Shown piece after piece: positions 12,854 to 25,410 of a stretch of 64,000 nt of DNA (within the stretch, counting starts at the first letter, position 1; every line of letters begins with the position of its first letter). The DNA is taken from contig NC_036443.1 of assembly GCF_002775205.1 (NCBI RefSeq), positions 13,403,373 to 13,467,372 on the forward strand. Direction: 5' to 3'. Position numbers and translations under genes: made by a program. Source of the DNA: Xiphophorus maculatus (taxonomy: Eukaryota > Chordata > Actinopteri > Cyprinodontiformes > Poeciliidae). Under the pieces are notes generated by a model, which saw only the letters and a program-made list of their open reading frames with translations, was not told the origin of the DNA and did not search any database.

Positions 12854-13055
12854 GAGCCGAACATGGTGGTCTCCATTAGAGATACCGGGTGAGAAACTCA
12901 AACTAGAACCGCTGCTTCTTCACATCGAGAGGAGCCAGTTTAGCTATTGTGGAGAAATACAAAAAAAAAAATGTAATCAAGTATATTCATGCTTCGAGTG
13001 AGTTTTGTATATATTAAATATTAAATATAATGCTTTTCCTACACTGTGTTAAACC

Positions 13056-14595
13056 CAGTGTTGTATAGTAACGAAGTAAAAATACTTCACTGCTTTGCTT
13101 TACTTAAGTATATTTTGGAGTACTTCATACTTTCCTCGAGTATGAAAATTTTTGATGACTTTCACTTTTACTTCACTATATTTCCGAACTTAATTGCGTA
13201 CTTTTACTCCGATACATTTTCAATGTGTGGTTTAGTTACTCCTTACAAAAAAGCGAGAGAGAGAGAAACGCAAGTGTTTTGATCCCACCTACTGATTAGC
13301 AAGTAGCAAGCAGGCTACCGAACAAAGTCCGTATCCTACTTGCCTGGGCTTGTTCACCTCCAATAGCATACACCTGTTTCGCTTCTCCCATTAAACACAA
13401 AGCAAGTCTCGCAATCAGCAGCAGCCACATGGAGGAGGAGACGGAGACCACAACGACTGCAACTACGTTGTACACGGCTCCAGGGGAACCACCAGCTGGT
13501 GATGAGAGCCCATAGCCTTATTTAAACACAATACACTCTTTCGTGGGTGTTAAAGATTCGTCGTACCGCATGCAGTTTATGTTATTCCTGCCCGAAGATG
13601 TGGAAATTCTATCTTACAAAAACTCCCCGTCCAACTTGAAGAAACACATCGAGGTAACGTCTTATGAAATGATTATAATCCTCCTGTTTCAGTAACTATA
13701 GCTTGGTCACTAGACACAACTGTATTGTGAAATCTTGACCATAAATGAACTTTGTTTGGTATTGTTTCAGTTCCACACGTGGTGTATTTAGCTGAGGCCT
13801 AATGTTGACTGTAGCAGGCTACCTAGACTCCTCTGTTCAAGGGGGACAGAAGCCATAGCGATAGCAATTTAGACTAAATTTAACGAATATAGGAAAGGCA
13901 TGCAAGTTCAAAACCAGGTTTACAGAGATGCCAATAAGCTGCATTTCCCTCCCAATTCTTTTTTTCTTTTGCATAATGACCAGTTGTGTGCACCATCTAC
14001 TGACTGTAGCATTGACTGATTCACTGATTTGTGAAGTAGAGTAATCGTAACAGATCTTTTTCTTCATGTTGGCCGCATTTTCTGTACTATTTATTTTTCT
14101 CATTTTCAGCACTGACCTTACTTGAAGGGAAAACTTAAGGCTTACAAAAACTTTGTATTTTCTGTCCTGGAGGGTTTACTAAGAAGCTGGTTCAGTTGTA
14201 AAGCAGGTTAAGTTAACCTTGTGCTATAGGTAAAGCACCTAATTTTCTTAACTAAATGATGCCTGCAGGTATATCTATTAGCAGGTTTAATTTTGCCTGC
14301 ACTTGGTTGGGTACATTATTTTAAGTGTATTTGACAAGTTTACCAAAATATAAAAAATGTCATTCAAACTGCATTTGCTTTGTTTTACTTTCTACTTGTA
14401 CTTTTCATTACATTACTTGAGTACATCCATTTTTACAGTAATTTCCATACTTAAGTACAAGAAGTTTCAGATACTTTAAGACTTTTACTCAAGTAACATT
14501 TCAGTCAGTGACTTGGACTTTTACCAAAGTCATATTTTGGAGAGGTACTTGTACTTTTACTTGACTCTGAGATTTCAGTACTTTATACAACACTG
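13056..14595 (+). mobile_element. hAT element, 1.54 kb, internally deleted, with BED-finger relic
   Basis: The termini CAGTGTTGTATA and TATACAACACTG are inverted repeats. An 8-bp target duplication GTTAAACC flanks them (13048-13055 and 14596-14603). Sub-terminal sequence is rich in TACTTTTACTT / AAGTAC words on both sides. Around 13545-13655 a plus-strand fragment reads YRMQFMLFLPEDVEILSYKN followed by SPSNLKKHIE, the BED zinc-finger start of a hAT transposase. The expected Cys ligands are replaced by Phe (FMLFLP), and no catalytic domain follows, so it cannot be autonomous. Confidence 0.85.
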
Positions 14596-15104
14596 GTTAA
14601 ACCCTTTACAAACTTGTAGTCTCATTATAGTTTGAAATGTTTCAGCTAAGGATAAGATGAATAACTCTGTTTGCACAGCAAATTGTGGCAGAACAGGAAG
14701 CAGCGGGTCAGAATGTTCTACCAGCAGAAGGAAAAGGTGAAACATCTAAGAAAGCGCAACTCCTTAAATGGTTAGCAGCCAAGAGTGGAGTATTTTATGC
14801 AGAAGGGGATAGGATAGTTTGTATGTCTGGGAATAGTTGGAGGGGTTTGCGATGTCTCGGGGTGCGAGGATGAGAGATAAAAGTGTGAAGTCCTCCTGCA
14901 GGGACTTATTGCTGTTCGTGTTTGTGGGTAGGTTGTGTCTCCATTTGGCCAAATGTATTGATTTAATAAATGTCTTGTGAGTGATTTTACATTCTGGTTT
15001 GTGGCTCATTTTTGTGTCTTGCCTGAAATATCTAAGACCCGGGTAGAGAGACGTGAGAGACATGTGTTATTGAAGCAATGGTTGTTTCTGTCTCTCAACA
15101 CTGG

Positions 15105-15215
15105 CTTGACCACCTGGATAGGACGCCTCCCTAATGAGACCCAGGAGAAGGCCCAGGACACCCTGAGGGACTAGTTCTTGGCTGACCTGGGAATGACTTG
15201 GGATTTATTCAGTTA
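15105..15215 (+). mobile_element. LINE 3' fragment
   Basis: Reads GAGACCCAGGAGAAGGCCCA then GGACACCCTGAGGGACTA and GACCTGGGAATGACTTGGGA. This is the pattern of the end of a common fish non-LTR retrotransposon ORF2 (AGGACACGCTGGAGGGACTA... CTGGGAACGCCTTGGGAT-like). Only about 110 bp is recognisable. Confidence 0.5.
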
Positions 15216-18200
15216 TTTGAAAAACTAAAGTAATCTTCATTAGACCGTTAACCACGAGCTGATCAAAAGATAAAGCAGTGAAAGCCTTAACATCAGCACT
15301 GAGAAATATTCTGCAGTGGTGGCCATGACTGCAGTGAACAGGTGGTGGAGCTCATGTGCAGGGCAGCGTCACATGATCTGAAGAAGAGGCAGAGGATGTC
15401 ACATGCTTACCACAAACTAGTTCTACTGGGACTTTATCTGCTCGCTTTCCTGAATGTCCAGATTCTGAAGTCATAATAAACAACAGTTGCTTTATTCTCT
15501 GTGTGTCCTTTCTTAAAGGTGTTTTCATGTTCTTGGTGAATGCTGCTCTTCTGTCAGGTTGATATTCAGTTGAAGTTGTTCCTTATGCAGTGAGTTGGAC
15601 AGTGAATTTGAGAATTGGCTCTTGCAACAACAGAATCAGCTAAATGAACAGTTCGTGTTGAGTGTAAAAATGACTCCCCCTGACGAGTGGTCACCACAAC
15701 TGAGAGGTACACTGAACATAATGAATTAACTGGGCAGGGAGCCAGCAGAGAGGAGAGGGAGCACAGACGTCTTCCTTAAGTGTTTTCATCAGCCAGAGGT
15801 GTTTCAATGTCAGCCAAATCACACAATGGCTTAAATACCGGAGGAAATACAGAGAGAGCGGCCATGTGTGTGCTTCCTGCTGTCTGCAAGGACAAAAACA
15901 AAAAAAAAGGTCCGCTAACCGATTTACTATACCTGCAAATATTCATACTACTTTCATTTTTATTGAACATTAAAGTAGTTCAATAAACTCCTTTATCAAA
16001 CTCACAAAACAAAACATAAATGGTCAAATGGAAGACAATTTCCACAACTAAAAATACGAAATGTGTGACAGGCCTTTGTAGGAGATTCTCTGGTCACATG
16101 AGACTGAAACTGAACTATCTGACCTACATGCAAACTAGCCCTGATAATTTCCCTCAAACATCACCCCCGCAATGAAACAGTGTGGACAGGTCAATGAAAA
16201 TGCGAGCAGCTATTAGAATTTCCTTCCCTCCAGAAAGTAACCTAGTCTCACAGGACTCAGCAGCAAGCAAGGGAAACTTACTCCACTGCACATGCATACA
16301 AATAGTAGCAAACCTGCTCAGGGGACAACAGGCAAATACGATATGTAGCTATATTTTTTTATAAACTTTTGGGCAATCTGTGCCAAAAATGAAGGGTCTG
16401 AAACCAAATGTATCCCACAATTTTTTCCTTTTTGTTAATAATTTTAAAACCACGTATCATTTTCTTGCCACTTTACAATTATGCTCAACTGTGTGTCGGT
16501 CTATCAAGTGAAATCCTTATAAAATACACCAAAGTTTGCACCGGTAACATCTGTTGTGAGACAGTGTAGACCCCCACATACACATAGTCTGTTTTCCCAG
16601 GCTTGCCACCCACTCTGTTGTCATTAGTCTTATATTCCCCGGCATGAGAGAACGAACTGTGCACTCTGTCCCATTACTCCAACTAAATGTTAAATTAAAC
16701 CTGCTTATTTGAATAAGACCAGTGTAAACAGTGGGGATCAGACTAATGTATGGGAACCAGATGCTCTAAGAAGGATGCACACATTTTATCAGTCGATAAG
16801 TGTTTTCGTTTTGATGCTTTAAAGCTGATTAATCCACAGGTGCAGAAAATACTTCTCATAGTGTGTTTATGAGCTTAACTCAGCTGCTGCTTTTAAAAAA
16901 ATCTTGTTAAACTGCACTGCTCCATTCTGTGTGGGCAGAATACTTCCCCTAACGCCTGCTTATCCTGCGTGTCCTTCCGCACAGCTGCATGTCATATATA
17001 GGTTATGCTCCTGTGCTATTTTTTTCCTCAAATGATGGCGTCAGGAGGAGTTATTCACAAGCTTCCAACTTAAAGAAAGCCAGGATCCACTGCACCAATC
17101 AGTCAAAGAGCCAGATTCTCAAAAAATAATCATTATAATTATAGGTTAGGTCGACGCCATGGTCTGTACGCGTTTATTCAAGTTTACAGCCTCCCCTCTG
17201 GGCATCTAGCAGCAGGGGTCAAGCGAGACGTTCAGGGTCACGAGAGCAGCTCAGGTTGCAAGGAGGAAGGATGACATGTGATGATTGTTCACGCTTCTCC
17301 TGAACACAGTGACAAGCAATGATGAAGGTGACACATCAAACTGATCTTTCGCAAACGCTGTCCTGAATTGTGTTGCAACTATGCTATTGCACAAGAGCTA
17401 TGAGTTTTAAATAATAGAAAAGCAGCAAACTAGCCTGCCATGAGAGTAAAACAGGGTTTTGGCACTTATAGTGTTTTTGTTGCATTGAAACTGATTGAAC
17501 AGGCACTGAAGACCTGGCATATTCTAACAAACGATCATATAGAAAAATGTTCAGCTAAAAATTGTAGATCAATTTTCCACAGTGTCTTGGTTTAAAACTC
17601 TAAATTAGTGTTCCTCAAATTCAGTCCTCAGAGACTCCTACCCTGCATATTTTAGACGCGTCTGCTCCAGAACACCTGATTCAAATGATTTCCTGACCCC
17701 CATCAAGTGCTGCAGAAACATGTTCATCACCCACTTATTCAAGCTAGTTGTGTGGTAGAAGGAAAACACCTAAAACACCCAGGGCAGAGGTGTCTGAGTG
17801 CTGCAGCAAGTTTGACTTCAGCGAGTGCAAACGGTGACCACCATAGCAACCACAACCACAGCATCAACTTCTGCTTCTACTAGTTTGCTTTCAAAATTAT
17901 TTCTCCGTCCTTCAAAATTAGCAGCAAATTTGGTAAGAAAATCAAACAACGAAAAAAGAAAAGTGGGAGGAAAAGCCTTTAAAATAATTTCACATTTGAT
18001 GCAACAGCACTAAAAATAAGGACTATAGACATATTTTAATAAAATATAAAAAAATTACTTGTCAAACATGTCAGCTACTCTATTAAAATGTTTTTAAATT
18101 TTAAAGAGTTTATGATGCCATACTCTCTATAAAGGTACCAGATTCACAGATCCTCATATCAGTAGGAATTAAGTGGTTTTGTTTTCAGATTCATGTCAAA

Positions 18201-19935
18201 CCCATCTGGGCCATTTGTTTCTGAAAAGCTCAATCTTACCTAAGCACACAATTCCAGTTAAGTATCAGCAGTAGAAAAGTTTATTGTCCCCCATAAGGCA
18301 ACTGGATTTGCTACAGCCACAATCACAGACACAGCAAAAATATCACAGACAGCAGACATAGCAAAAGATAACATAAGAACAGTCTAGTTACTCACACACA
18401 TTATTTTTGGCATTATTTAACTATTGTGAGTTAAAACCGTGCATGTTTTATTTTCTGACTTGCATAAAACCCACTGACTTTCACATATTCTTTCCTCTTC
18501 TGGTATTAGTTTCTTCCCTTTAAATTAAAAATACTGAAATTAAAGATTAGATTATTGCAAACTGTTTACATATCTGAACCACGGACGCCAATAAGCACGA
18601 AAGGAACTGGAAATTTAAAGCATCTCTTTAGGAAGAAACTTCAAAAATTACTCAATTTATAATATAAGATGGAAGAAAACGTCACACCTCGACATTGAGT
18701 TTATGACTGAGATTTGATATGCTATGCAGCTATAATACATAGTTCAGTATTTGGAGGTTTTAATCATCTACAATATAAAAAAATATGCTGAGGAACAGTA
18801 GAAATGTATTACAATACAAATACAGTAGGCCAAGCCTCAAATTAAAGATTGTGCATAAGTTTGATCCAAAATAATTAATGCAATCACCTAAATATTTAGT
18901 GGCAGTCAATGAATGGGTGACCAGAGCTCATCAGTTTAAAACTATGAAAAAAAAAAGCACAGACAAGATCTAGAAATAAAGTTCTTTAAGGAAGATGTTA
19001 TTTCGTTTTTCTACACTGCAAATTACACTGTACAAAGCAACAATAGGAGTGTAGATGTTAAACTGGCCAGAGAACATATCCGATTTGTCTCAGGGAAAAA
19101 CAAAAAGTAAAAGCGGAGGAGACCCTAAAATATTCCACAGCTTAATTCTGAACAAAAGTTAGAAAACAGCACAGTTACAACATCATGAGTTGGACTTCAA
19201 AGTTTCTAAATCCTTACAATGAGTTATTAAACTAGGACATGTTGCAACATCTGCTGGCATCATGATAGCATCAGATACATCTGTATTATATTCAGTTCAC
19301 CCATGCTAACCCACTATACTGATCTTAGTTTCATTTCACATTCCAACATAGTTTTTCTGGTTGCAGAAACATTTAGTTGAACATAGATTAAGCACACACC
19401 AGTATGGAAATACAGTACCGAACATCCTGCTGCAGGACTGGAATAAGACATTTTAAAATAAGAGGAAACAACATTTCAAGTCCAGCAGGCACATTTGGAG
19501 TAATGCGAAACCTTCTAATCAGTGACATCAACAGAGTAAAGATGTTTTGGCAGATTATCTTCTTTTATGTCATTTGGAAGCACAATCAGTTGGACAAAAT
19601 ATGAAGATTGCCCAACCGTTACTTCACAGTGGTAACTTTGTTACAGTACATGATAAACAGAGGTGCTACAGTAACTTGTCCTTCATTTGGTGTAACAGAC
19701 TCAAGAGACATAGCAGAAGAACCATAAGTGACACATCATTTTAAGAAGTCATCAAGTGCTCAGGTAAGTATCAGTGTAATTCAGGTAGCATCAACCCAAC
19801 ACCCAGAGTGCAAGTATGTAACCTAGACAATGCATCTGCAGCATCTCCATCCCGCGCTCTCATAAGGCTTTCCTGCTCAACCGCTTCCTTCACCTCAGCG
19901 GTTCAGCCCGGTTTCACTGGTCACAGAGCGAGGCA
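15216..19935. other. Intergenic / gpr157 3' UTR region, no further gene seen
   Basis: No coding exon is recognised. The gpr157 3' UTR should run leftward from 19936. Minus-strand AATAAA signals (TTTATT on plus) occur at 18447-18452 and 18280-18285 and are candidate poly(A) sites. A faint hAT-like relic (AATTCAGTCCTCAGAGACTC... with CCTGCATATTTTAGACG) lies at about 17605-17690. Confidence 0.5.
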
Positions 19936-22871
19936 TCATCTCTCCCGCTGCACTCCACTGGCACCGTCCTTTTCTTCTTCTCCTCTCGAGTCCCGTCTCG
20001 CCTGGTGCCGCTGTGGGGTACCGTCCAAGTGCGGCGCCTCGGCTCGACAGTTGGAGCAGCAGCAACAGAGCGTAGTGCAGAGACGAGAGCGGATGGGCTG
20101 AGTAAAGAACACAAACATGACGCAGTTGGCTGCTCCCTGAGACGTGTTACCGATACCCTAAAGGGACGCAGAAAATAAGCAGAGAGACACTTAAATGACC
20201 AAGAAAACTGGAAAAATTATTTGTTTTATTTATTTATATTTTTACACAGTTTTAAAAATCCTATGATGGCTAAATGTAGAAATATAGTCCCTAAAAGGGC
20301 AATATTGTGTGTTTTCCAGTCAATCAAATAACCATGTTACTTTCAGTTGTTATAAAAATGCTGTACATATCAGACCGAACTTAAAAGAAATTCGACTTTC
20401 CAATTTAACGCCACTTTCTGACACTCCACCTTTACACATCATCACAACAACCATTCTTCATTAAGTCTTTAACAACTGAGAACTAGCTGTAGTGGTAAAA
20501 TGTAACAAAATAGACCTTAAAAAGCCAAACAACTACAGTGACAGAGATGTTTACATACACTGAATTAATGTTGGGCTTACACAATAACACTCAGTCTTTT
20601 ACAAGGGACAGAACCCATCACTCCATAAAGAAGCAAAATAAAATACAAGCCCGCTTTGTGCATTGCAAAATGTGCAGTTACCAACATGATCGAGTCAAAT
20701 GGCTTGTAGAGAACGGCTTTATGATCAGAGGAGGCAAAGACAGGTCTTTAGATGCAAACGCAAGAAGTGCGGTTGGATGAGTTGAGATTATGATTAAACC
20801 CTAAGAACATTTTACCAACTGCCAACCATGGCGGTGGTTGCATCATGCTGAGGGTATGATGCAACCACCACAGCACCACAGGTATTATGCATGCATTCAG
20901 GCTCCATATGCTAGTAACACATTGGGAGATGCCTGTAGGGTACTGCCTGCAAAAGAAGATTTTTCCATCACCAGACGTCTTTGTAGACATTATTGCATGT
21001 TGAGTTATTTTGTGCAGCTTTGATGCCGAGGGCCTTTTCACAGCCAGTACACAAAGTTGTTGGAATGATGAAGGAGGACTTCATCCAAATTCTTCTTCTT
21101 CGCTACAAATTAGCAACTCATTTGGACCGAGCTGGATGTTCCACATCAGAACTGGCCGACATTAAGCTTCAGCAATGTTCTACCGTACTGAACATTTGTA
21201 AAAACGGTGGTCCAAAATGTAGCCAGAGTTATGCCAGAAGCTTGCTGATGGCTACAAAAGGTGCAAAAAATAAGGGACATCTGACCAAATATTAGAATAT
21301 GTTTGAGCACATATGTATATTGTTGAGTCTATGTTGATTAGAGAAAATCCACAATAAATTCAGACTTATGCACTGGATTTTCGCTTTTTTTTTTCTTAAA
21401 CATTGCTAATTTCACCCTAGAAAAAGAACGGCTCCGATGAATAATAATATTCAAGTTATTGATAAGTCTTCCTTTTACTGCACATGTTCTGTTGCAAGGA
21501 GTTTCAAACAGAAACCACTGGTCTATAGAGAGAAACTGCAGGATGATGGTGTGATGAGTGATGGGTTTAATCACATCCTATCTCACACTCAGGATAACAG
21601 CACATCAGCTAATGATCGCACACATACCCCCATGCTAATGTGCTGCTTGCCAAATACATCAGACAACAGAAGAAAATGACTAAATATGAAAGAACGTCAT
21701 CTCCACTAAAAGCAGCTATTTTCAGACTTTAAACTCACGTGTAGTGTGACCAACACCGGGTTCTGTCTGACCGGAGAGTTAGCCAGCAGCAGCATGAAGC
21801 GCACCGTGCTCCAGATGCGCAGGACGATGAAGATGATGGGGATGAGAGTTAGCTTGACATCTGCCATGGAGGAGAAGGACTGCGACGGAGGTCTGGTGGC
21901 CAAGATGGGACGGTATTCTGACAGGGCCGCATGCTGCACCAAAGAGAGGCCACAGATCAGGGGACGATTTACAGAAGAACAGGAAAAAAAAAGAGAATGC
22001 AATGCATCATCAAGAACAACAGCTCAGATTTTCTGACAGATTGTTATTTACAGCCTGACATTGGGAGGGACACTGCAGATGCTGTAATAAAGCCAATTCA
22101 TCATTCAGATGAAGTTAGGTCACTTAACTCTGGGTTTAGACTGGCTTGGTGCTTGAACTAAAAGTCCAAATTTACTTTGTGATCAATGTTTCTCCTTTAA
22201 TCGGGGTTGCCAAACCTCTTTTTTTTTTATCAATTTCATATTTTCCACAATCAAAAGTTCCACATTTCTTGATTAATGGTTTGAATTGTTCAACTATAAA
22301 TACAAATATTCATAAAGAAATTTGCACAGCCTTTAAATTGGGAATCAGAAAAATACTTACATTTTGTGATCTAATAAAAATGATGGTAGCTCAATTAATA
22401 AAAATTAATATGTTATAATAACTGCTTAAAGACAGCAGATCTTACTGTATATAGTCATGATGGACAAGGAAAACAGGTAACTCTTCCTCTTCAGGTTCAG
22501 AAGTTATTTAAATAAAATAGTTGTCAGTTAAATCAGAAAACATGTGCACACATTTGCAGACAGACTCACCGCTCTGTGGATATGCCTCTTAATCAAGATA
22601 TAGAGCACAGGAAGAGTGAGGTAGGCCAGCAACTCCCAGATCTTTCCAGTCAGCAGCATCCACAAGACCCGATCCGGAGCCTCGATCCTGACCCAGCACC
22701 AGCCCACAGACACCTCCGATGCATCGTAGCCGATCTTGTTGAGGCACACAGCGGTGACAGTGATGACCAGAGGAACGCCCCAGCTGGAAAACAAAAGCAA
22801 AAGCAGAACTAGTTTGGAGAGTCAATGTTAGTTACCTCAAATGTTGTTGTTTTTTAACTTAAACTAAGTTT

Positions 22872-22952
<81 letters not shown>

Positions 22953-24245
22953 AACTGTTTTGGTTTGTACATGGTAGAACCATGAAAGCTTTTGGAGAGG
23001 AGCTAAAAATAACGAATTTGGAAGATGAAAAAACTCAGAAGAGATACTGTAGTTATTGACCATTTTGAGCCTGAAGAAATCTGACTGGGACTGAACATGT
23101 GTCCTGATGTGTTCAGTTAAATAAAAATTTATAGGGTTGAAAGGTAAAAAGATTTGATAGGTTTCCTGTTTGCAGGTTTCTCTAATCTCTCTCCAATCTT
23201 TGTGGACGAGGTCGCCGAGGTGGTTAAAAAGCTCCTCGGTGGCAGGGCCCCGGGGATGGACGAGACCTGCCAGGGGTTCCTTAAGGCTCTGGATGTTGTC
23301 GGGTTGTGTTGGCTGACGCGACTGCGATTCGGCAGTTGGAAACTTTGGCTCGTTTTCGCTTTTTACGTCGCCATCGTAACTCGGAATCCTACTAAAAGTA
23401 ACGGCTCCCTTCTCGGCATCGAGACGCACAGTTTTGATACCACTTTTGTGGGGGTGCACGCAGCGGTGCGAGCCGCGTTAACGGTGATGGAAGAAAAATA
23501 AATAAAGATATAAAACAAAGAGACGTTCCGTTGGGTGTAGGTGCCTGCCATGCAATGCATGGAGGCTGTGACTGACTTGCTCTCCCTAGCCTGGACTAAC
23601 TTTCAAAGAGTTTCCATGGAAACCGCACGCGCTGGAGTAGCTCCACTTTACGCTAGTACAGTTAGTGATACTCCCATTCTTAATGCTAGCTAAAACCCTA
23701 TATGACATTTGAAACGAAGGCATAAATCAAGCCAAAAGTCGTACTTCAGTATTTGCCAGTTTAACCGCTTTCCCGCAAAACTTCCCAACATGCCCCAGAC
23801 TGCGCTCGGTTTCTCTGGGAAGCTACTTTTACAGCTAGCTTAGACTGGTTCCACGGCGATATCCATACCTGACCAGGTGGAAGAGCACTACCAGGCTGTC
23901 GGCGACCCTCTGGCTCGACCTGACGATGAAGACGTAGAGGTACACGGCGATGGACACGGTCCAGAAGAAACTGCTGGTGTTCGAGAAAGTGGATATGGCT
24001 CCCTGAGCGACGCACTCGGTCGAGTCGCTGCGGAAAACGCTCCAGACTCCGAAGGCGTAGGAGACGGCCGACAGCCAGTCGGTCACCGAGAGGAACACCA
24101 GCAGCCTCCGCGGGGTGGTCCTCAGGTCCGTCCAGATAATGTGTGTGAGGATGATGAGAGAGGAGCCCAGGACGGACAGCGCGCAGGTACACAGCACCAC
24201 CACCCGCTCTGACAAATACACCTCTGTCTGGTTCCCGCTGGCCAT
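19936..24245 (-). CDS. gpr157: G-protein-coupled receptor 157, complete coding sequence
   Basis: Seven-transmembrane receptor. Family work places GPR157 in the primary cilium of neural progenitors with Gq coupling. Exons on minus: 23869-24245, 22570-22783, 21739-21933 and 19936-20157. All borders are AG/GT and phases join (377+214+195+222 = 1008 bp), giving 335 residues, the length of human GPR157. The protein opens MASGNQTEVYLSERVVVL with an N-glycosylation sequon at Asn5. TM1 is near residues 13-35. FANTSSFFWTV-like sequence (FSNTSSFFWTVSIAVYLYV) marks TM3. SWGVPLVITV (TM4), KIGYDASEVSVGWCW in loop 2, LLTGKIWELLAYLTLPVLY (TM5), LIPIIFIVLRIWSTVRF (TM6) and GNTSQGAANCVMFV (TM7) follow. Cysteines in TECVAQG and GWCWV can form the usual extracellular disulfide, and LCTTLCCCCSNC after TM7 is a likely palmitoylation site. 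The start has a strong context (A at -3, G at +4). Confidence 0.97.
20530..21310 (+). mobile_element. Decayed Tc1/mariner-type non-autonomous element
   Basis: Begins ACAGAGATGTTTACATACAC, with GCGGTGGTTGCATCATGCTG in the middle. The end contains CCAGAAGCTTGCTGATGGCT and GGGACATCTGACCAAATATT. These are characteristic words of dead Tc1-like fish repeats. Open frames in it are not conserved protein. Confidence 0.6.
20833..20869. repeat. Perfect inverted repeat, 14-bp arms
   Basis: GGTGGTTGCATCAT (20833-20846) and ATGATGCAACCACC (20856-20869) are exact complements around a 9-base loop, inside the Tc1-type relic. Confidence 0.85.
21934..22569 (-). other. gpr157 intron 2
   Basis: 636 bp, GT-AG, AT-rich, nothing else recognised. 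Confidence 0.8.
22873..22953. repeat. (CTAT)n microsatellite, about 20 units
   Basis: Uninterrupted tetranucleotide tract in gpr157 intron 1, so probably highly polymorphic. Confidence 0.98.
23185..23335 (+). mobile_element. LINE reverse-transcriptase fragment
   Basis: The plus-strand frame reads DEVAEVVKKLLGGRAPGMDE, then TCQGFLKALDVVGLCWLTRL. This is the start of the RT domain of fish LINEs (KLLGGKAPGVDEI... LDVVGLSWLTRL). It is antisense to gpr157, inside intron 1, truncated at both ends and therefore dead. Confidence 0.75.
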
Positions 24246-24904
24246 AGTTTACAGCGAAAACTGGCTGCTAGATCAGACTTTGGCCAAACACTTCTGGGAG
24301 CAGCAGCAGCAGATTAGCGCTAGATGTGATCATGATTTCCCTCGAAGGCAGTGTAAGTTTAAAACTTCCAGTCCAGACGAGGCAAACAAAACTTTTTCGC
24401 CCAGCGTCTAAGCCCTCCCTCCCCGCACGCCTACTGTTTGCACCAACCGGAACCCAAAGCAGAAGTCAGTCAGCTGGTAAAGGGAAGAAACAAGTTTATT
24501 TTTGTCCGCAGATTTTTTTTTTTTTTTTTTACTTAGCTAGTTACAGCTCTTGTATCACCGTGTGACACATGACGTTTCGGATAAAACATCTGTTTTTTTA
24601 AAACGTGACCCACGAATCAAGAAAATTGTTTAGAAAAATTGTTTTCACATCTCAAAGTTTCACATTTTAGCAGTGGCGTCACCAAGTGGGGCCTACGGGG
24701 CAGTGGTCACCTTATATTTATGAAAATTATTTTTCTGTCAGTCATTACATGCTGCTTTTGAATCTCCTTCTCTCATTGGTTCACTTTCCCGGTGTTGACT
24801 TTTGTTTTCCAAGTTAATATTTAGTTCTGGTTGCATTTTTAGTTAGATTTCACTGAATCTCACCTAATTTTTGTCAGCAAGTCAGAAAAAGCTCATACAA
24901 CTTT

Positions 24905-25016
<112 letters not shown>

Positions 25017-25404
25017 CAGTACAGACCAAAAGTTTGGACACACCTTTTAATTCAATGGGTTTCCTTTATTTTCATGACTATTGACATTGTAGATTTACAC
25101 TGAAGGCATCAAAACTATGAATAACACATGTGGAAATATGCACTAAACAAAAAAGTGTAAAACAACAGAAAATAGCCCTTATATTCTAGTTTATTCAAAG
25201 TAGCAACATTTTGCTGTGATTACTGCTTTGCACACACTCTGCATTTTCTTGATGAGCTTCAAGAGGTCGTCACCTGAAATGGTTTTCACTTCATAGGTGT
25301 GCCCTGTCAGGTTAATAAGTGGGATTTCTTGCCTTATAAATAGTCATGAAAATAAAGAAAACCCATTGAATTAGAAGGTGTGTCCAAACTTTTGGTCTGT
25401 ACTG
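25017..25404. mobile_element. 388-bp Tc1/mariner-type MITE with long inverted termini
   Basis: The left end CAGTACAGACCAAAAGTTTG and the right end CAAACTTTTGGTCTGTACTG are perfect complements. Complementarity continues for about 70 bp (TTCAATGGGTTTCCTTTATT against its inverse near 25340-25380). TA flanks both sides. There is no transposase inside. The family is very common in fish. Confidence 0.92.
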
Positions 25405-25410
25405 TATATA

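Larger units (their letters stand above)
20158..21738 (-). other. gpr157 intron 3
   Basis: 1.58 kb, GT-AG. Most of it (about 20530-21310) is a decayed Tc1-type element. No other feature was seen. Confidence 0.8.
22784..23868 (-). other. gpr157 intron 1
   Basis: 1.09 kb, GT-AG. Contains the (CTAT)n array and a LINE fragment listed separately. Confidence 0.85.

Noticed and set aside
15780..15986. Overlapping short open frames on both strands near 15.8 kb
   Set aside because: No family resemblance, no splice-site support, and lengths are within chance expectation.
22941..23459. 172-codon minus-strand open frame
   Set aside because: Lies wholly in gpr157 intron 1 and is antisense to the LINE RT fragment at 23185-23335, so it is a shadow of retrotransposon coding sequence.
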